Source: Oscillatoriaceae cyanobacterium M33_DOE_052 (GTDB lineage: Bacteria; Cyanobacteriota; Cyanobacteriia; Cyanobacteriales; Laspinemataceae). From it: a stretch of DNA of 49,796 bases. The DNA is taken from the NCBI GenBank assembly GCA_015296065.1, contig DVDU01000198.1, forward strand, positions 1 to 49,796. The letters are read 5' to 3'. Under the pieces are notes generated by a model. That model searched no databases, was not told the DNA's origin, and worked only from the letters and a program-made list of their open reading frames with translations. Each line of letters opens with the position of its first letter. Positions within the stretch are counted from its first letter, which is position 1. The translations under genes and the position numbers were made by a program. Positions 1 to 9,307 of this stretch are shown one piece after another.

Positions 1-72
1 AAAGTTTTGCTTACCACTATGAGTGAGACCATTTTTCACGATATTTTCAGAATTGCAGCGTGGACAATTCAT
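1..72 (-). mobile_element. IS1-family transposase InsA-like, N-terminus only (runs off the window)
   Basis: The minus strand from 72 reads an ATG-initiated frame beginning MNCPRCNSENIVKNG and continuing to a Gly-Lys-Gln, open to the window edge (24 codons). CPxC followed by IVKNG and GKQ is the start of the zinc-ribbon DNA-binding domain of IS1-type InsA proteins. The rest of the element lies outside, so completeness cannot be judged. A TATAAT box on the same strand (111-106) fits a promoter just inside the element end, which would put the IS boundary at roughly 115-130. The terminal inverted repeat was not identified. Identification rests on 24 residues only. Confidence 0.72.
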
Positions 73-105
73 AAAATTTAACTTTTCTGGGATGGGACAA
101 GTACC

Positions 106-111
106 ATTATA
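106..111 (-). promoter_or_regulatory. candidate -10 box of the IS1-like transposase
   Basis: The minus strand has TATAAT 34 bases before the transposase ATG. No good -35 hexamer was seen at the right distance. The placement fits the outward-to-inward promoter usual at IS ends. Confidence 0.3.
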
Positions 112-364
112 GCACGTCTGTCCTTACTTTGCAGCACCACCGGACGCTCAAATCAGAGGGGAAATGGGGAATCAGGAGATGAAATCTAATCCGTGATTGC
201 CCGTAACCCCTTTTTTATGGTGATATGGCGGCAGGGGTTAGGGTGAGGACCGCTAGGACACAAAAGCTACAGTCCAATATCGCGAATGGTGCGCAGACCT
301 TGCCGGTTCGGGCGGAATTGTCCTGTATTAATTGTCAGTTGTCCTTGGTCAAAAGTCATTGGTC

Positions 365-417
365 ATTGGTGATTAGTCCCTTGTCCCTTGTCCCTGGACA
401 AAGGACTAATCACCAAT
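365..417. repeat. heptamer-repeat hairpin upstream of the SLH/SLBB gene
   Basis: Bases 365-379 (ATTGGTGATTAGTCC) and 403-417 are perfect inverted copies, enclosing a run of TTGTCCC-type heptamers and their complement. This is the short tandemly repeated element common between cyanobacterial genes; other copies lie at 3350-3380, 23233-23316, 43075-43178 and 44275-44330. It ends only 25 bases before the gene start, so in mRNA it would fold beside the ribosome-binding region. The remainder of 120-364 shows no gene. Confidence 0.75.
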
Positions 418-441
418 CACAAACCACAATGGTTGCCCCCC

Positions 442-3345
442 ATGAATACCCATACATTGCGCGTCTCTTCTGTTGCCTTACTGACATTACTCCTGGTAGG
501 GGCAACCCCCCGAGGTTGCCTCCTCGCCGCCTCTGCTGATAGTCTGACCGTAGGGGCAATTAATGAGTCAGCCGTACACCCCCTCATCCCCGGAGAGGGA
601 ATGCTCCTCGCCCAAAATCCCGCCCCGTTGCCCCAGAGGGTCGCAAATGCAACAAGATTAAGCGATATTCAGGCACATTGGGCAGTAGATTTCATCGCCG
701 CTTTGGTGGAGCGGGATATTATGCGGGGGTTTCCCGATGGCACTTTCCGCCCCGATGCTCGGGTAAACCGGGCGGAATTCGCCGCTGTGATTGAAAGAGC
801 ATTCGCCAGTAGATTATCCCAAACTGGACGCCGCACCGTTCCCGAATTTAGCGACTTACCCGCCAACCACTGGGCTTATGGTGCCGTCAAAACCGCCTAC
901 GCGCTGGGGTTTCTCGGCTCTTATGCGGATAATACTTTCCGTCCCGACCAGCAAATCACCCGCGTTCAAGTCATAGTCAGCTTGGTGAAAGGGCTAAACT
1001 TGCAGGCGAGCAATAGCACTCCCCAAACTCTGGCCGCCGCTTTTGATGATGCTGGCACAATTCCCGACTATGCGCGGGAGAGCATTATCGCCGCTTTAGA
1101 AAACCGCCTGCTATTTAGCGACCCGAATATCCGGCAATTATATCCCAATCAAATCGCCACCAGAGCTGATTTGGCGGCCTTGGTGTATCGGTCTTTGGCC
1201 ATCAGCGGCTTACTGCCCGATCGTCCGGCGGTAGCCAGAGTGCCATCGCCACCACCACCACCCCCCACCGCGACCGCATCCCCAAGGCCCGCAATGACCG
1301 AACCGCGAGTGGCATTTACCGGTAATTTCACCTCGGTAGAAGATGTGTTCGATGGCTATACGCTCGGTGGGGGCGATCGCGTCCGCATCGACTACCTCTC
1401 CGCTCCCGAATACAACAACGAAACCCTCGTCCTGGGAGACGGCACCCTCAACCTGCCCCTGATTGGCAAAATCGCCGTCCGAGGTATGACCCCAGAACAA
1501 GCCGCCAGCGCCATCACCGCCAAATACGGCTACTACATCCGCGAACCCCTCGTTACCCTCACCCTGGTGCAACCCCGACCAGTGCGCGTCGCCATTTCCG
1601 GCGAAATCAACCGCCCCGGTTCTTATAGCGTTTCCCTGCGAGAAAGCGGCCAATTTCCCTCCGTCAGCCAAATCATTGAACAAGCCGGAGGCATCACCCA
1701 AACCGCCAACCTCCGGGAAGTCCTAGTGCGACGCCCTCGGGAGTCTGGCGCCCCCCAAATTATCAGCCTTAACCTGATGTCCATAGTATCCGGGGCCGCC
1801 ATTAACCAAGACCTACCCCTGCGGGACGGAGATAGCATCTTTATCCCCACTTCCGCCTACGCTGACCCAGAAGAAGCCACCCAAATCGCCACTTCCAGCC
1901 TCGCTGGCGCCACTCCCCAATCCCTGACGATCGCCGTCATTGGCGAAGTCGTCCGCCCCGGTACTCACACCGTCACCACAGAAAACGGCGGTGCCAATCC
2001 CGGCGCCAAAGCCTTTCCCACCATCACCAAAGCCCTACAAATCGCTGGAGGCATCACCCAATCAGCCGACTTACGTCGAGTCGAAATCCGCCGCCCCACC
2101 AGAAGCGGTAGCATCACCGTAATTCCCATTGACCTCGCCCAACTCCTCGCCGCCGGAGACTTGCGCCAAGACGCCATCTTGCAACAAGGGGATACCATTG
2201 TCATCCCCACCAACCCCAACCCCAGCCAAGCTGACACAGCTCTCATCGCTTCCGCCAGCTTTGCCGCTGCCACCCCCCAATCCCTGAAAATCGCCGTCGT
2301 GGGCGAAGTCGCCCGCCCGGGCACCCACACCGTCACCCCCGAAGGCACCGGCGCCGATGGGGTGATTTCCTTCCCCACCGTCACCCAAGCCTTGCAAGTG
2401 GCTGGCGGTATCACTCAAGCCGCCGACCTGCGCGGCGTGTTCATTCGTCGTCCCAACAGAAGCGGCGGCGAACAACTCATCGCCGTGGATTTATGGCAAC
2501 TGCTGCAAGGCGGGGACTTGCGCCAAGATGCCATCCTGCAACAAGGGGATACCATTGTCATTCCCACCAACCCCAACCCTAACCCCGCCGCTTCCGCTCT
2601 CATCGCCTCCGCCAGCTTTGCCGCCGATGCGGCAACTCCCCTGAACATTGCCGTAGTGGGGGAAGTCATCCGCCCCGGTACTTATACGGTGGCTGGGCAA
2701 ACAGGTGCAGGCTCTGAAGAAGGCACCGGCGGTTTCCCCACCGTCACCAAAGCTCTGCAAGTAGCGGGCGGTATCACTCCCTCAGCGGATATTCGCAGTA
2801 TCCAAGTGCGCCGGTTTACGAAAAACGGCTCCGAGCAGATGATTGCTGTGAATCTGTGGGAATTACTGCAGTCTGGAGATTTGCGCCAGGATATCATTCT
2901 CCAGCAGGGGGATACTATTGTCATCCCCACCGCTGATACCCTCACAGCGGCTGAAGCCACGGAATTGGCGGCGGTGACTTTCTCGCCGAATCAGATTCGC
3001 GTCAATGTGGTGGGGGAAGTGTTTAAACCGGGAGAAGTGCAAGTGCCGCCTAATAGTCCTTTGACCCAGGCATTGCTGGCAGCGGGAGGGTTTACTAATC
3101 GCTCTAGTAAAGGTGAAGTAGAGCTGATTCGCCTCAACCCTAATGGTACGGTGTCCCGCCGCCAAATCGAGGTAGATTTCTCTGGTGGGATTAATGAGGC
3201 AACTAATCCGATCCTGCTCAATAATGATGCCATAGTGGTCGATCGTTCCGGTTTTACTAAATTTACCGATAGTGTGGGTAAAGTTACCCAGCCGGTAGGT
3301 GGATTGTTGGGTATTTTCAATATCTTTAGAATTTTGGGATTTTAA
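442..3345 (+). CDS. SLH-domain plus SLBB polysaccharide export protein
   Basis: A 967-residue secreted or outer-envelope protein. I start it at ATG 442 rather than the in-frame ATG 388, because 442 gives a typical signal sequence (MNTHTLRVSSVALLTLLLVG) and 388 reads into an intergenic repeat. Order of parts: signal peptide; three SLH motifs over about residues 70-255 (SDIQAHWA, FSDLPANHWA), which bind the cell-wall polymer; a proline-rich linker; a Wza-like polysaccharide export domain from about 310 (GGGDRVRIDYL, GDGTLNLPLIGKI); then five SLBB units, each with a VxGEVxRPG core. Wza-type proteins form the outer-membrane channel for capsule or exopolysaccharide. The SLH fusion is typical of cyanobacteria. 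The middle SLBB units are near-identical tandem copies. No Wzc or polymerase gene lies beside it. Confidence 0.88.
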   Translation: MNTHTLRVSSVALLTLLLVGATPRGCLLAASADSLTVGAINESAVHPLIPGEGMLLAQNPAPLPQRVANATRLSDIQAHWAVDFIAALVERDIMRGFPDGTFRPDARVNRAEFAAVIERAFASRLSQTGRRTVPEFSDLPANHWAYGAVKTAYALGFLGSYADNTFRPDQQITRVQVIVSLVKGLNLQASNSTPQTLAAAFDDAGTIPDYARESIIAALENRLLFSDPNIRQLYPNQIATRADLAALVYRSLAISGLLPDRPAVARVPSPPPPPPTATASPRPAMTEPRVAFTGNFTSVEDVFDGYTLGGGDRVRIDYLSAPEYNNETLVLGDGTLNLPLIGKIAVRGMTPEQAASAITAKYGYYIREPLVTLTLVQPRPVRVAISGEINRPGSYSVSLRESGQFPSVSQIIEQAGGITQTANLREVLVRRPRESGAPQIISLNLMSIVSGAAINQDLPLRDGDSIFIPTSAYADPEEATQIATSSLAGATPQSLTIAVIGEVVRPGTHTVTTENGGANPGAKAFPTITKALQIAGGITQSADLRRVEIRRPTRSGSITVIPIDLAQLLAAGDLRQDAILQQGDTIVIPTNPNPSQADTALIASASFAAATPQSLKIAVVGEVARPGTHTVTPEGTGADGVISFPTVTQALQVAGGITQAADLRGVFIRRPNRSGGEQLIAVDLWQLLQGGDLRQDAILQQGDTIVIPTNPNPNPAASALIASASFAADAATPLNIAVVGEVIRPGTYTVAGQTGAGSEEGTGGFPTVTKALQVAGGITPSADIRSIQVRRFTKNGSEQMIAVNLWELLQSGDLRQDIILQQGDTIVIPTADTLTAAEATELAAVTFSPNQIRVNVVGEVFKPGEVQVPPNSPLTQALLAAGGFTNRSSKGEVELIRLNPNGTVSRRQIEVDFSGGINEATNPILLNNDAIVVDRSGFTKFTDSVGKVTQPVGGLLGIFNIFRILGF
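1933..3000 (+). repeat. tandem ~360-bp internal repeats coding for SLBB units
   Basis: The coding DNA repeats with a period of 360 then 357 bases: the VxGEVxRPG codons recur from 1933, 2293 and 2650. Each copy ends in a DLRQDxILQQGDTIVIPT stretch. Conservation at the DNA level suggests recent duplication inside the gene. Confidence 0.8.
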
Positions 3346-3833
3346 ATATTTGTCATTGGTCATTGGTCATTAGTCCTTGGTCTCTTAGAGAATATTTGTA
3401 GGGTGGGCAAGGGAAATTTATAGTCATTTCAAAATAAATGATACAAGCCGGAGAACTGGCCCTCTATCCCCCAACCCCTTTCTCCCAAAAAGGGAGAAAG
3501 GGGAGTAAGACGGGGATGCTTTTTGTTTCCGATTCTCCCCTCTCCCCCCCCTTTCAAAGGGGGGTAGGGGGGATGGAGAGGGGGCGGGGGTGAGGGCTTA
3601 TCGGAGGTGGGGTTTAACCCAAAAACCATTCTCATTCTTAATTCAAATAAATATAATTATTCAAGTGAAATTCCTGGGTTTTAGCCTACCCTACTCCTGT
3701 TTCTTAGCTTCATATAATTTATCGGCATAATTTTCTAATTATGTAATTTTTTATTTTTTTTAAAGCCTTCCTGGATTTTCTCGATCAAGTTGGTATTTTT
3801 AAATACACTGATACGATAAGTAGGGAGAAAGAA
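3346..3833. repeat. intergenic hairpins between the SLBB and VIT/VWA genes
   Basis: No gene is supported in this 488-base stretch. It holds a short heptamer repeat (about 3350-3380), a perfect 12-bp stem (3475-3486 with 3492-3503, loop AAAAA) and a second C-run/G-run hairpin (about 3546-3565). The first stem can act as a terminator for the SLBB gene but lacks a clean T-run. 3640-3800 is AT-rich and is the likely promoter region of the next gene. Confidence 0.55.
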
Positions 3834-6203
3834 ATGTCGGTAACGACATTATATCGCAGTCCCCGTCAACAGGGGGGGGTGTTTATTCAGGGTAAAACTA
3901 ACTCGGCACTTCCCCTAAAACATACAGAAGTTAATGCCAAAATTACTGGCAATTTGGCGCGAGTGCAAGTAACGCAAATTTTTGCCAATGAATTGCCAGA
4001 ACCTTTGCAGGCAATTTACGTGTTTCCGCTTCCCGATGATGCTGCCATCAATGGGATGGAAATTCATGTGGGCTCGCGCCTAATTAAAGGTCATATCATC
4101 AATCGAGAAGAAGCGAGAGAATTATATGCCAAGTATATCACAGAAGGACGCACATCGAGCCTGTTAGAACAAGAACGAGACAATATATTTACGCAATCTC
4201 TCGCCAATATTAAACCAGGGGAAGAAATCCAAGTTACCATTTCCTACACAGAGCCGCTCAAATTTAGTCAGGGAAATTATGAATTTGTGTTTCCGATGGT
4301 AGTCTGTCCCCGCTATATTCCCGGAAATATCCTGGGGGAGAATGGCGATACGGATGTGGTGCCAGATGCCTCACGCATCACCCCACCATTACAGCACCGG
4401 GGTGCTGGCAGTCACAATATCAATGTCTATGTAGAAATTAATGCTGGGTTGCCTCTGGGTCGAGTTTGGTCTCCTTCCCACGAAATTATTGCTTGGCAAG
4501 AGGGGAAGCTGGTTAAGATTAAATTAGACCCCAGCGATGTGGTTCCCAATAAAGATTTGATTGTGCGATATCGCTTATCTGGGGAAAAAACCCAAGCTAC
4601 TGTCCTCACCCAGCGGGACGAAAGAGGGGGGCATTTTGCCGTTTATCTGATTCCGGCGTTAACTTACCCCACTGAGGCAATAGTTGCTAAAGATGTGGTA
4701 TTTTTGATTGATACTTCCGGCTCTCAGTATGGGGCTCCTCTGGAGCAGGCGCAGGCGCTGATGCGGCGGTTGATTCAGGGTCTGCATCCTCAAGATACTT
4801 TTGCGATTATCGATTTTGCCAATACGGCGAAAAAACTGGCACCAGCCCCCCTGGCCAATACACCAGAAAATCGCCGTTTGGCTGTGGATTATATCGATAA
4901 TTTGACGGCGAGTGGGGGGACGGAGTTGATTAAGGGGATGCAGGCGGTGCTGAATTTCCCCGAGGCGAAACGGGGACGTTTGCGCAGTATTGTGTTGCTG
5001 ACGGATGGTTATATTGGTAATGATAAGGAGGCGATCGCCCGCGTCCAACAATCCCTCCCCGAAGGCAACCGCCTCTACTGTTTCGGCGTGGGCACCGCGG
5101 TCAACCGCTTTCTTTTGAACCGCCTTGCTGAAGTAGGCAGAGGTTTAGCGCGAGTCATCCGTCCCGACGAACCCATCAACGAGATTGTAGAGCAATTCTG
5201 CCAGCAAATAAATAACCCGGTACTTACAAACATCCAAGTTCATTGGCAAGGTAATGGCGAACCGCCGGAAATTTACCCCAGTCTAGCTCCCGACTTATTT
5301 GCCCAGGAGCCTTTGGTATTATGCGGTCGCAAAGCCGACGCTGAACCGGGCATCCTCCATATCTCCGGTATTACCGCCGGAGGATATCTATATGAACAGA
5401 AATTGGCAATTAATTTTAAATCCTCAGAAGCGGGAGCCCTAGAGAGTATTGCCCAACTTTGGGCGAGACAGCGCATCAAACACCTAACCACCCAGATGTT
5501 GGCTTGGGAAACCACCAGTGGTATTGAAGCTGTCAGTGCTACTGCTCTGAGCTACCACCTGCTCTCTCCTTACACTGCGTTTATCGCCGTTAGTCCAGAG
5601 GTGCGGGTGGACTCACTCGGGCGTCTCGTCACGGTGGAAGTGCCCCAACCGCTACCGGAATTTGTCAGTTATGAGGGTATTTTCGGCTTTGGGGGGATGG
5701 GGAGACGCGGTTCGGCTTCGCTCACCGATCGGGGGGATGGGGTGACGGGGAGTCCCCTGGTTCTTCAGTCTCCTCTTTCGCGGTCGATGCGATCGCCCGT
5801 GGGGTGGCATACCGGTGGTGGCGCAGGCAAAATACCTGCATCTAGGAGCAAGCATCTTGCCTACGCCGAACCCCCGCACTTTGTTGGGGCAGCCGATCGT
5901 CTGGAAATTATCCTCACTGCACAAACCCGGTTGCTTGAAGAAACCGGGTTTCTAGAAATAGCCACAGATTCTCTGACTCGACATCTGCAGCAGGTTTACT
6001 TGCCTCGGGAGTTGCACGGTGAAGCTGTATTCTTAATTCAGTTGCAGCCTAACTCCCGGGTGCTGCGGGTGATTTTGGATGATACCGTCTCGACGGTGCG
6101 GCAACCAGGGGTCATTTTCCAACTCAAGCAAAGCCTACAGGCATGGGTAGCGCCGATCGGCTTTCAGGGAAAGATGCGGATAGTTTTGCGGATTTTGCCT
6201 TAG
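3834..6203 (+). CDS. VIT and von Willebrand factor A domain protein
   Basis: A 789-residue protein with the inter-alpha-trypsin-inhibitor-like layout. A VIT domain covers about residues 12-140 (LPLKHTEVNAKITG, then a YVFPLPDDAAI core). A VWA domain covers about 285-455 with an intact metal-ion adhesion site: D293-T-S-G-S, the SGGTELI loop and LLTDGYIG. The C-terminal third is a helical and beta extension with a low-complexity insert. Such proteins are thought to bind ligands or assemble complexes through the metal site; the partner is unknown. GGGAGAAAG lies 5 bases before the ATG. A cyanobacterial AAACCCGGTT/AAACCGGGTTTC repeat (about 5925-5955) has been absorbed in frame near residue 700. 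No signal peptide is seen, so a cytoplasmic place is likely. Confidence 0.85.
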   Translation: MSVTTLYRSPRQQGGVFIQGKTNSALPLKHTEVNAKITGNLARVQVTQIFANELPEPLQAIYVFPLPDDAAINGMEIHVGSRLIKGHIINREEARELYAKYITEGRTSSLLEQERDNIFTQSLANIKPGEEIQVTISYTEPLKFSQGNYEFVFPMVVCPRYIPGNILGENGDTDVVPDASRITPPLQHRGAGSHNINVYVEINAGLPLGRVWSPSHEIIAWQEGKLVKIKLDPSDVVPNKDLIVRYRLSGEKTQATVLTQRDERGGHFAVYLIPALTYPTEAIVAKDVVFLIDTSGSQYGAPLEQAQALMRRLIQGLHPQDTFAIIDFANTAKKLAPAPLANTPENRRLAVDYIDNLTASGGTELIKGMQAVLNFPEAKRGRLRSIVLLTDGYIGNDKEAIARVQQSLPEGNRLYCFGVGTAVNRFLLNRLAEVGRGLARVIRPDEPINEIVEQFCQQINNPVLTNIQVHWQGNGEPPEIYPSLAPDLFAQEPLVLCGRKADAEPGILHISGITAGGYLYEQKLAINFKSSEAGALESIAQLWARQRIKHLTTQMLAWETTSGIEAVSATALSYHLLSPYTAFIAVSPEVRVDSLGRLVTVEVPQPLPEFVSYEGIFGFGGMGRRGSASLTDRGDGVTGSPLVLQSPLSRSMRSPVGWHTGGGAGKIPASRSKHLAYAEPPHFVGAADRLEIILTAQTRLLEETGFLEIATDSLTRHLQQVYLPRELHGEAVFLIQLQPNSRVLRVILDDTVSTVRQPGVIFQLKQSLQAWVAPIGFQGKMRIVLRILP

Positions 6204-6274
6204 TTTTGACTTTTCAGGATGGTGGTTGTGATGGCAGATATTTGTGTGATGGACGGGGTTCTTGAGAATCTCCA

Positions 6275-6315
6275 AATAAATATAGGGCAGGGCAGGGCCT
6301 TGCCCTATATTTATT
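6275..6315. terminator. bidirectional terminator hairpin
   Basis: AATAAATATAGGGCA (6275-6289) is perfectly complementary to 6301-6315, with an 11-base loop. The outer part of the stem is A/T-rich, giving a T-rich tail on either strand. It lies between the convergent VIT/VWA (plus) and HxlR (minus) genes and can serve both. Confidence 0.75.
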
Positions 6316-6350
6316 ATTGATGGGTTGGGTTGCCACTGGGAACCCAAAAG

Positions 6351-6704
6351 CTACTGGTTTCCTGGTTTTGCTTGCCCGAAATTGACTCCCCAGATGTGCA
6401 TCGCATCGATAATTGGTTTGAGGCTGGCGCCCAAGGGGGTGAGGGAATATTCGACTTTGGGGGGGACTTGTAAATATACTTCTCGGTAAATCAAGCCGTC
6501 GGCTTCCATTTCTCGGAGTTGTTGGGTGAGCATTTTCTGGGTGACGCCTCTGATGCTGCGTTGCAGTTCTCCAAACCGTTTAACTCCTTGAAACAGTTCT
6601 CGCAAAATCAAGACTTTCCAGCGCCCGCCGATGACTTGGAGGGTGGTTTCCACCGGGCAGCTTGTCCGCGCTGGAGGCGCTGGAGTGGCTCTGGTCTGTG
6701 CCAT
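6351..6704 (-). CDS. HxlR-family winged-helix transcriptional regulator
   Basis: 117 residues, the usual size for the family. After a short proline-rich N-terminus comes the conserved SCPVE segment, whose cysteine is redox-sensing in several HxlR relatives (YodB, HypR). It is followed by GGRWKVLILRELFQG, RFGELQRSI and GVTQKMLTQQLREMEADGLI, the winged helix, and a VEYSLTPLG wing. It faces the pirin gene across a 103-base divergent region, the usual way these regulators control a quinone- or electrophile-response gene. Control of the pirin gene is inferred. Family call is secure; the inducer is unknown. Confidence 0.88.
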   Translation of the reverse strand: MAQTRATPAPPARTSCPVETTLQVIGGRWKVLILRELFQGVKRFGELQRSIRGVTQKMLTQQLREMEADGLIYREVYLQVPPKVEYSLTPLGASLKPIIDAMHIWGVNFGQAKPGNQ

Positions 6705-6807
6705 AGTATCTTTTTGGTAAGTATATAACTTTTTCGTGCGTACTTTACATAATATCGGAATATCTTCTACAGTGTAATTATTGTGTCTGAGTGGGAAATG
6801 AGCTGAT
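6705..6807. promoter_or_regulatory. divergent promoter region, HxlR regulator / pirin
   Basis: A 103-base gap between two divergent starts. It contains GTAAGTATATAAC (about 6718-6730) and CGTACTTTACATAAT (about 6739-6753), two related half-sites rich in AAGTA/TACTT, resembling operators described for HxlR-type proteins. The regulator probably binds here to control itself and the pirin gene. The boundaries are my estimate. Confidence 0.4.
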
Positions 6808-7506
6808 ATGATGACGATTAGGAAATCTGCGGAACGGGGTGGCGCGGATTACGGTTGGCTGCAGACTTATCACACTTTTTCTTTTTCTAGCTATTATGAC
6901 CCGCAGTATATGGGGTTTAGAAGTCTGCGGGTGATTAATGAAGATAGGGTGGCGCCAACTAAGGGGTTTGCGACTCATTCCCATCGGGATATGGAGATTG
7001 TCTCTTATGTGGTAGAAGGGGCTTTGGAGCATAAGGATAGTATGGGCAATTCTTCGGTAATTGTGCCGGGGGAGGTGCAGCGGATGAGTGCGGGGACGGG
7101 GGTTTCTCACAGTGAATATAATCCCTCGGATGCGGCGCCGGTGCATTTGCTGCAAATTTGGATTTTGCCGGAACGGGGGGGAATGCCTCCGAGTTATGAG
7201 CAGAAGAAATATGAGGATACGGAAAAGCGGGGCAAATTACGGCTGATTGGTTCTCGGGATGGCCGTGCTGGGTCGGTGACTATTTATCAGGATGTGGATT
7301 TGTATGGGAGTTTGTTGGCTCCGGGGGAAAAAATTGAGTATGAAATTAAGCCCACACGTGGGGTTTGGCTACAATTGGTGAAAGGTCAATTAGCCGTGAA
7401 TGGTCAGACCGTCTCGGCGGGAGATGGGGTGGCTGTAGAGGGGGAAAATCAGTTGTTGATCGCGGCGGAATTGGATGCGGAGTTTTTGTTGTTTGATTTG
7501 GCTTGA
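6808..7506 (+). CDS. pirin-family bicupin (YhaK/quercetinase-like)
   Basis: 232 residues, the normal length. The N-terminal cupin keeps all four expected metal ligands: H57 and H59 (THSHRDME), H101 and E103 (VSHSEYN). The RxSxER..YGWLxTxHTFSF opening is the pirin signature. Bacterial pirins such as YhaK and YhhW have quercetin dioxygenase or redox-linked roles; the natural substrate is usually unknown. The C-terminal cupin (about 140-232) has lost metal ligands, as usual. A second ATG follows the first directly; either may be used. It is divergent from an HxlR regulator, which suggests induction by electrophile or quinone stress (inference). Confidence 0.9.
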   Translation: MMTIRKSAERGGADYGWLQTYHTFSFSSYYDPQYMGFRSLRVINEDRVAPTKGFATHSHRDMEIVSYVVEGALEHKDSMGNSSVIVPGEVQRMSAGTGVSHSEYNPSDAAPVHLLQIWILPERGGMPPSYEQKKYEDTEKRGKLRLIGSRDGRAGSVTIYQDVDLYGSLLAPGEKIEYEIKPTRGVWLQLVKGQLAVNGQTVSAGDGVAVEGENQLLIAAELDAEFLLFDLA

Positions 7507-7543
7507 TGGGGCTGCTGATTTTGTGTTTTTGTGGTTGAATTAG

Positions 7544-8719
7544 CTATTTCAGGCACAAACGATCGCGCATTCGGTAGCCGAAAAAGTCAAGAATGGTGTT
7601 GAACCAGTTGGGTTTGGTGGTGGTGGGGATGGTGGTGGTGGTGGTGTTTTGAGATTGTTGGCTGAGGAGGGTTTCTAGATGCCAGATGGCTTGGTCACAT
7701 TTGCGTAAGTCTTTGGTGAGGTTTTTCTGGGATTGAAAGATTTCTCGGGCGTCGATAAAGGCGCTGAGAGCTTCGGTTTCTTTTCCGGCTTTGGCTAGGG
7801 TGCATCCTAGGTTATACAGGGACTGAGCAAGACCAAGCCGATCTCCGATTTCTCGCTTGATGCGTAAGGATTGCTGGTAGTGAAAAATGGCGTCTTCATA
7901 GCGCCCCATGCGGCGGAATATTTTGCCTAAGTTGCCTAGGGAAGCGGCTTCGGCTTTTAAATGGTCGATTTCTCTGGCGATCGTCAGGGATTGCTGGTAA
8001 TGTGCTATTGCTTCTTCGTATTCTCCCAAGGCGCGGAAAACTTTGCCTAAGTTTCCTAGGGAGGCGGCTTCGGTTTCGGGGTAATTGTTTTTCCGGGCGA
8101 TGGTGAGAGATTGTTGGTAGTGGGATATGGCTTGTTGATATTCTCCTAAGTCGCGAAACACTTTGCCTAAATTGCCTAGGGAATCTGCTTGCATCCGTCG
8201 ATCGCCGATGAGGGTGGCTAATGTCAGAGATTCTTGATAGTAAGTAATTGCCTCTTGATATTGCCCGATCGCTCGCAGAACGTTCCCCACACAACATAGG
8301 GACCGCGCCTCCCGCTGTTGGTCTCGCAGTAGTCTTTCTATGGCGATGGATTGCTGGTAGGCGGATATGGCTTCTCGGTATTGTCCCGACTGGACTAATG
8401 CTGCCCCAATATACCCTAAACAAGCGGCTTCACCCACGGTATCGCCGATTTCTCTGTGAATTCTCAGACATCGGCGATAGTTTTTAATTGCCTCCGAGTA
8501 TTCACCGAGAGAGGAGAATGCTTTACCCATAACTAACAGTGCATTGGCTTCTGTAGCTCGATCGCCGGTTTGGCGTGCGATCGTCCTTGACTGCTGATAT
8601 TTCTCGATCGCCTGCTCTGGTTGCCCTACTGAGAGTAAAGCATTCCCAAACCTTAGCAGCCCAAACGCTTCTCCCTGATATTTGGTTGTTTTAGATTCAG
8701 TTTCTATGGCCAGAGTCAT
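7544..8719 (-). CDS. tetratricopeptide (kinesin-light-chain-like TPR) repeat protein
   Basis: 391 residues made almost entirely of about eight 40-residue TPR units with the pattern A..LGNLGKVFR.LGEY.EAI.HYQQSL.IAR, over about residues 15-335. The units at 165-290 are very similar to each other, pointing to internal duplication. A Thr-rich linker (about residues 352-365) and a short C-terminal tail with aromatic residues (WFNTILDFFGY) follow. There is no catalytic domain, so it is likely a scaffold. It has no operon partner: the next minus-strand gene starts over 2 kb upstream. TPR units of this type are common in cyanobacterial signalling and conflict proteins, but nothing here shows a specific partner. 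Confidence 0.85.
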   Translation of the reverse strand: MTLAIETESKTTKYQGEAFGLLRFGNALLSVGQPEQAIEKYQQSRTIARQTGDRATEANALLVMGKAFSSLGEYSEAIKNYRRCLRIHREIGDTVGEAACLGYIGAALVQSGQYREAISAYQQSIAIERLLRDQQREARSLCCVGNVLRAIGQYQEAITYYQESLTLATLIGDRRMQADSLGNLGKVFRDLGEYQQAISHYQQSLTIARKNNYPETEAASLGNLGKVFRALGEYEEAIAHYQQSLTIAREIDHLKAEAASLGNLGKIFRRMGRYEDAIFHYQQSLRIKREIGDRLGLAQSLYNLGCTLAKAGKETEALSAFIDAREIFQSQKNLTKDLRKCDQAIWHLETLLSQQSQNTTTTTIPTTTKPNWFNTILDFFGYRMRDRLCLK

Positions 8720-9307
8720 GCTATTTACCCCTTCCCTGTATTTCCCCGAGCTGATATTACAATTTTGCCATTCAGCGCCAGCAATGTGTAAAATCCAGTC
8801 CTGGAGGGCAGCGCCTCTTTACCCAGAAACCGGGTTTCTGCGATCACCTTTGGATCATAGCTGAGATTTGGTTAAGAAACCCGGTTTCTCAGGTAATTTG
8901 TCCCCTATGGGTGAGGGGTGTTACCCACCATTTAGCCAGAAAACCCCTGCATTATCGGATTTTTGCTCTTTTGGGGATAAAATCGCTGTCATTAGTTTTG
9001 ATGACCTGGTTTCTGGGTGGGGGAAAGTTTCTCCTGATCTCAAATTCGGTGAATTGACCATACTCAGGCTGGCGGTTACACCACAGAGGGACTCTGAACC
9101 GAGAGAACAGGAAGCAGCTTGGGGTGAGGTGATGATGGTTAATTTAGCCGATTTAATCGGATATTGTTGGCGTGGGTTTATAGGGGGTTTGGCTGCTTAT
9201 TTTAGACAGTAACATATTCCATTTGTGCTGTTTTCCCGCAGAGGAAGAGGAGGGCTGATGTCTAGAGGCAGTATGGGGGGGTTTTCCTGTGACTAGGCCA
9301 TCTGCTG
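8720..9307. repeat. gene-poor stretch with AAACCCGGTTT palindromes
   Basis: No convincing gene. Two copies of a palindromic cyanobacterial repeat lie at about 8825-8840 (AGAAACCGGGTTTCT) and 8873-8890 (AAGAAACCCGGTTTCT); together they can pair into a larger stem. A TTG-initiated 114-codon frame (8868-9212) starts inside the second repeat, has no ribosome-binding site and no recognisable family, so it is not called. 9213-9307 shows nothing. Confidence 0.6.

Noticed and set aside
225-539. 104-codon plus-strand frame at the left of the SLBB gene
   Set aside because: Runs through the heptamer repeat and overlaps the real gene in another frame.
3429-3635. minus-strand 68-codon frame with PPLKGG motif
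   Set aside because: Codes from the C-run/G-run hairpins, a common artefact of cyanobacterial intergenic repeats.
8868-9212. 114-codon plus-strand frame after the TPR gene
   Set aside because: TTG start inside an AAACCCGGTTT repeat, no ribosome-binding site, no recognisable motif.
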